Source: an uncultured Alistipes sp. (GTDB lineage Bacteria > Bacteroidota > Bacteroidia > Bacteroidales > Rikenellaceae). From it: 7,422 nt of DNA. Both the position numbers and the translations under genes were made by a program. The stretch lies in the NCBI GenBank assembly GCA_900552955.1, contig USBO01000088.1:1-7422 (forward strand). Direction: 5' to 3'. The first letter of the stretch is position 1. The number at the start of each line of letters is the position of its first letter. Under the pieces are notes generated by a model that had not been told where the DNA came from, made no database searches, and saw only the letters and a program-made list of their open reading frames with translations. This document shows, piece after piece, positions 6,137-7,422 of the stretch.

Positions 6137-7102
6137 TCAGAGTTTGATGTCGTAGATTTGGATGACGCCCGCCAGACGGTCGTCGCCGTCGGTGACCAGC
6201 AGCGAGGTGATCTTGTGGCGCGTCATCGTCTTCTCGGCCTCGATGAGCTTCTCCTCGGGGCGGATGCGCTTGGGGTTGCGCGTGACGATGTCGGCTGCGC
6301 GCAGGTCGATGAATCCGGCCCCCGTCCGCTCCATGGCGCGGCGGATGTCGCCGTCGGTGACAATCCCCTCGATCCGGTCGCCCTCGCAGACGACGATCAG
6401 CCCCAGCCCGCAGCGGCTGATGGTGTGGATCATGTCCTTGGCCGTGCAGTCGGGCCCCACGACGGGCAGGTTGTCGCTGCGCATGACGTCGCCGACGGTG
6501 GCCAGCAAACGCCGGCCCAGACTGCCGCCCGGGTGGAGCCGCGCGAAGTCGCAGCTCGTGAAGTTGCGCATCTTCATCAGCGCGATGGCCATCGCGTCGC
6601 CCATGGCGATCTGTGCCGTGGTCGAGGTCGTGGGAGCCAGGTGCAGGATGCAGGCTTCGTGGTCGACCGCTACGTCGAGATGGATGTCCGAGTGGACGGC
6701 GAGCGTCGACTGCGGGTTGCCCGTCATCGAGATCAGCCGGTTGCCGTTGCTGTGGATGAAGGGGACGATCTTGAGCACCTCGTCCGTCTCGCCCGAGTAG
6801 GAGATCGCCAGCACGATGTCCTCCTTCGAGATCATGCCCAGATCGCCGTGGAAGGCTTCGCCCGGGTGGAGGTAGAAGCTCGGCGTGCCCGTCGAGGCGA
6901 AGGTGGCGGCCATCTTGCGGCCGATGAGCCCCGACTTGCCCATGCCGGTGATAATGAGTTTGCCGCTGCTGCCGAGAATCATCGCAATGGCGGCGACGAA
7001 CCGGTCGTCGAGCGATCGCTCCATCTTTTCGAGCGCTGCGGCTTCGGTGCGGATCGCCTCGCGGGCGACCGCCAGGATTTCGTTCTGTTTGGACTGCTCC
7101 AT
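6137..7102 (-). CDS. kdsD: D-arabinose-5-phosphate isomerase (KdsD/KpsF/GutQ family)
   Basis: A 321-residue cytosolic isomerase that converts ribulose 5-phosphate to arabinose 5-phosphate, the precursor for Kdo in lipopolysaccharide. An N-terminal SIS domain (about 30-185) contains TGMGKSGLIGRK and SYSGETDEV. Two CBS domains follow, at about 205-260 (ending GIVTDGDIRRAM) and 270-321. Lys56, Glu108, Glu149 and His190 all lie three positions before the active-site residues Lys59, Glu111, Glu152 and His193 of E. coli KdsD, so the enzyme should be active. I chose the ATG at 7102 because it gives the usual N-terminus and overlaps the kdsA stop as TAATG; the frame stays open upstream to 7414, but that would run through kdsA. 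Adjacent kdsA supports a Kdo role rather than the sugar-alcohol role of GutQ or a capsule-specific KpsF role. Confidence 0.95.
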   Translation of the reverse strand: MEQSKQNEILAVAREAIRTEAAALEKMERSLDDRFVAAIAMILGSSGKLIITGMGKSGLIGRKMAATFASTGTPSFYLHPGEAFHGDLGMISKEDIVLAISYSGETDEVLKIVPFIHSNGNRLISMTGNPQSTLAVHSDIHLDVAVDHEACILHLAPTTSTTAQIAMGDAMAIALMKMRNFTSCDFARLHPGGSLGRRLLATVGDVMRSDNLPVVGPDCTAKDMIHTISRCGLGLIVVCEGDRIEGIVTDGDIRRAMERTGAGFIDLRAADIVTRNPKRIRPEEKLIEAEKTMTRHKITSLLVTDGDDRLAGVIQIYDIKL

Positions 7103-7422
7103 TAGAGTAGGGATTTGACGACCCCTTCGAGGTCGTCGAGGTTTAACATGTTGGGGCCGTCGCTCAGCGCACGGTCGGGGTCGGGGTGCACCTCGAAGAA
7201 GTAGCCGTTGGCGCCGAACGCTTTGGCCGCCAGCGCCATCGCTGGCACGAACTCGCGGTTGCCGCCCGTCTTGCCGCCGGCTGCGCCCGGGCGCTGCACC
7301 GAGTGGGTGCAGTCCATGACGACCGTCGGCGCGATGCGCAGCATGTCGGGGATGTTGCGGAAGTCGACCACCAGATTGTTGTAGCCGAAGGTGTTGCCGC
7401 GCTCGGTGAGCCACACCTCACG
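7102..7422 (-). CDS. kdsA: 3-deoxy-8-phosphooctulonate synthase, C-terminal 106 residues, 5' end outside window
   Basis: The frame is open from the right edge of the window and ends at TAA (7104-7102). Kdo-8-phosphate synthase condenses arabinose 5-phosphate with phosphoenolpyruvate, using the product of the next gene, kdsD. The visible part is strongly conserved: LTERGNTFGYNNLVVDFRN, then DCTHSVQRPG, the glycine-rich GGKTGGNREF, and FFEVHPDPDRALSDGPN. Visible residues His40, Glu77 and Asp88 keep the exact spacing (37 and 11) of His202, Glu239 and Asp250 of E. coli KdsA, which form the metal site in metal-dependent members. Whether this enzyme needs metal depends on an N-terminal Cys or Asn that is outside the window. 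Roughly the first 160-170 residues are missing, judged from the usual family length. The stop overlaps the kdsD start by one base. Confidence 0.96.
   Translation of the reverse strand, partial: REVWLTERGNTFGYNNLVVDFRNIPDMLRIAPTVVMDCTHSVQRPGAAGGKTGGNREFVPAMALAAKAFGANGYFFEVHPDPDRALSDGPNMLNLDDLEGVVKSLL

Noticed and set aside
6116..7105. + strand open frame (329 codons) opposite kdsD.
   Set aside because: It is antisense to an enzyme with all active-site residues in place and lacks any family pattern.
7103..7414. Possible upstream start that would extend kdsD by over 100 residues.
   Set aside because: The added part is the shadow of kdsA in another frame; the ATG at 7102 fits the family N-terminus and length.
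1..7422. Search for a new system, such as a defence island, mobile element, repeat array or RNA gene.
   Set aside because: All of the window is accounted for by recognised housekeeping or envelope genes, short gaps and two terminators; base composition and codon use look even throughout.

Overview
The window looks like ordinary core chromosome from a GC-rich member of the Bacteroidales. An Alistipes-like (Rikenellaceae) genome is my best guess, from the gene families, the high GC at third codon positions, and starts that mostly lack a Shine-Dalgarno sequence. The taxonomic call is an inference; no marker gene is present. I saw no mobile element, tRNA, rRNA or CRISPR array.

Left half, + strand (1-4128): a tight gene run with gaps of 13, 6, 10 and 2 nt and one 4-nt overlap. 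It holds the 3' end of a TamB-family envelope protein, an ExbB/TolQ-type and an ExbD/TolR-type proton-channel subunit, a TonB-type energy transducer, an exported DUF1573 protein, and a complete cytosolic amidohydrolase of the 5'-methylthioadenosine/S-adenosylhomocysteine deaminase group. The first five act at the cell envelope. The last is metabolic and appears translationally coupled to the DUF1573 gene. The run ends at a strong hairpin (4145-4177) that probably also serves the convergent genes.

Right half, - strand (4185-7422): two small operons read leftward. The upstream one contains the 3' part of kdsA followed by kdsD/kpsF, two enzymes of Kdo synthesis for lipopolysaccharide, joined by a TAATG stop/start overlap and closed by a hairpin with a T tract (6085-6113). 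After a short AT-richer gap comes fbaB (class I fructose-bisphosphate aldolase) and gpmA (2,3-bisphosphoglycerate-dependent phosphoglycerate mutase), a glycolytic pair 12 nt apart that runs into the convergent terminator.

All recognised enzymes keep the catalytic residues I could place, and no gene inside the window is broken; the first and last genes are cut only by the window edges. No gene-free stretch exceeds about 140 nt. I found no convincing new biological system. The most interesting points are the TamB/ExbBD/TonB/DUF1573 linkage, the unusual TonB-type protein, and the coupling of a nucleoside deaminase to an envelope operon.
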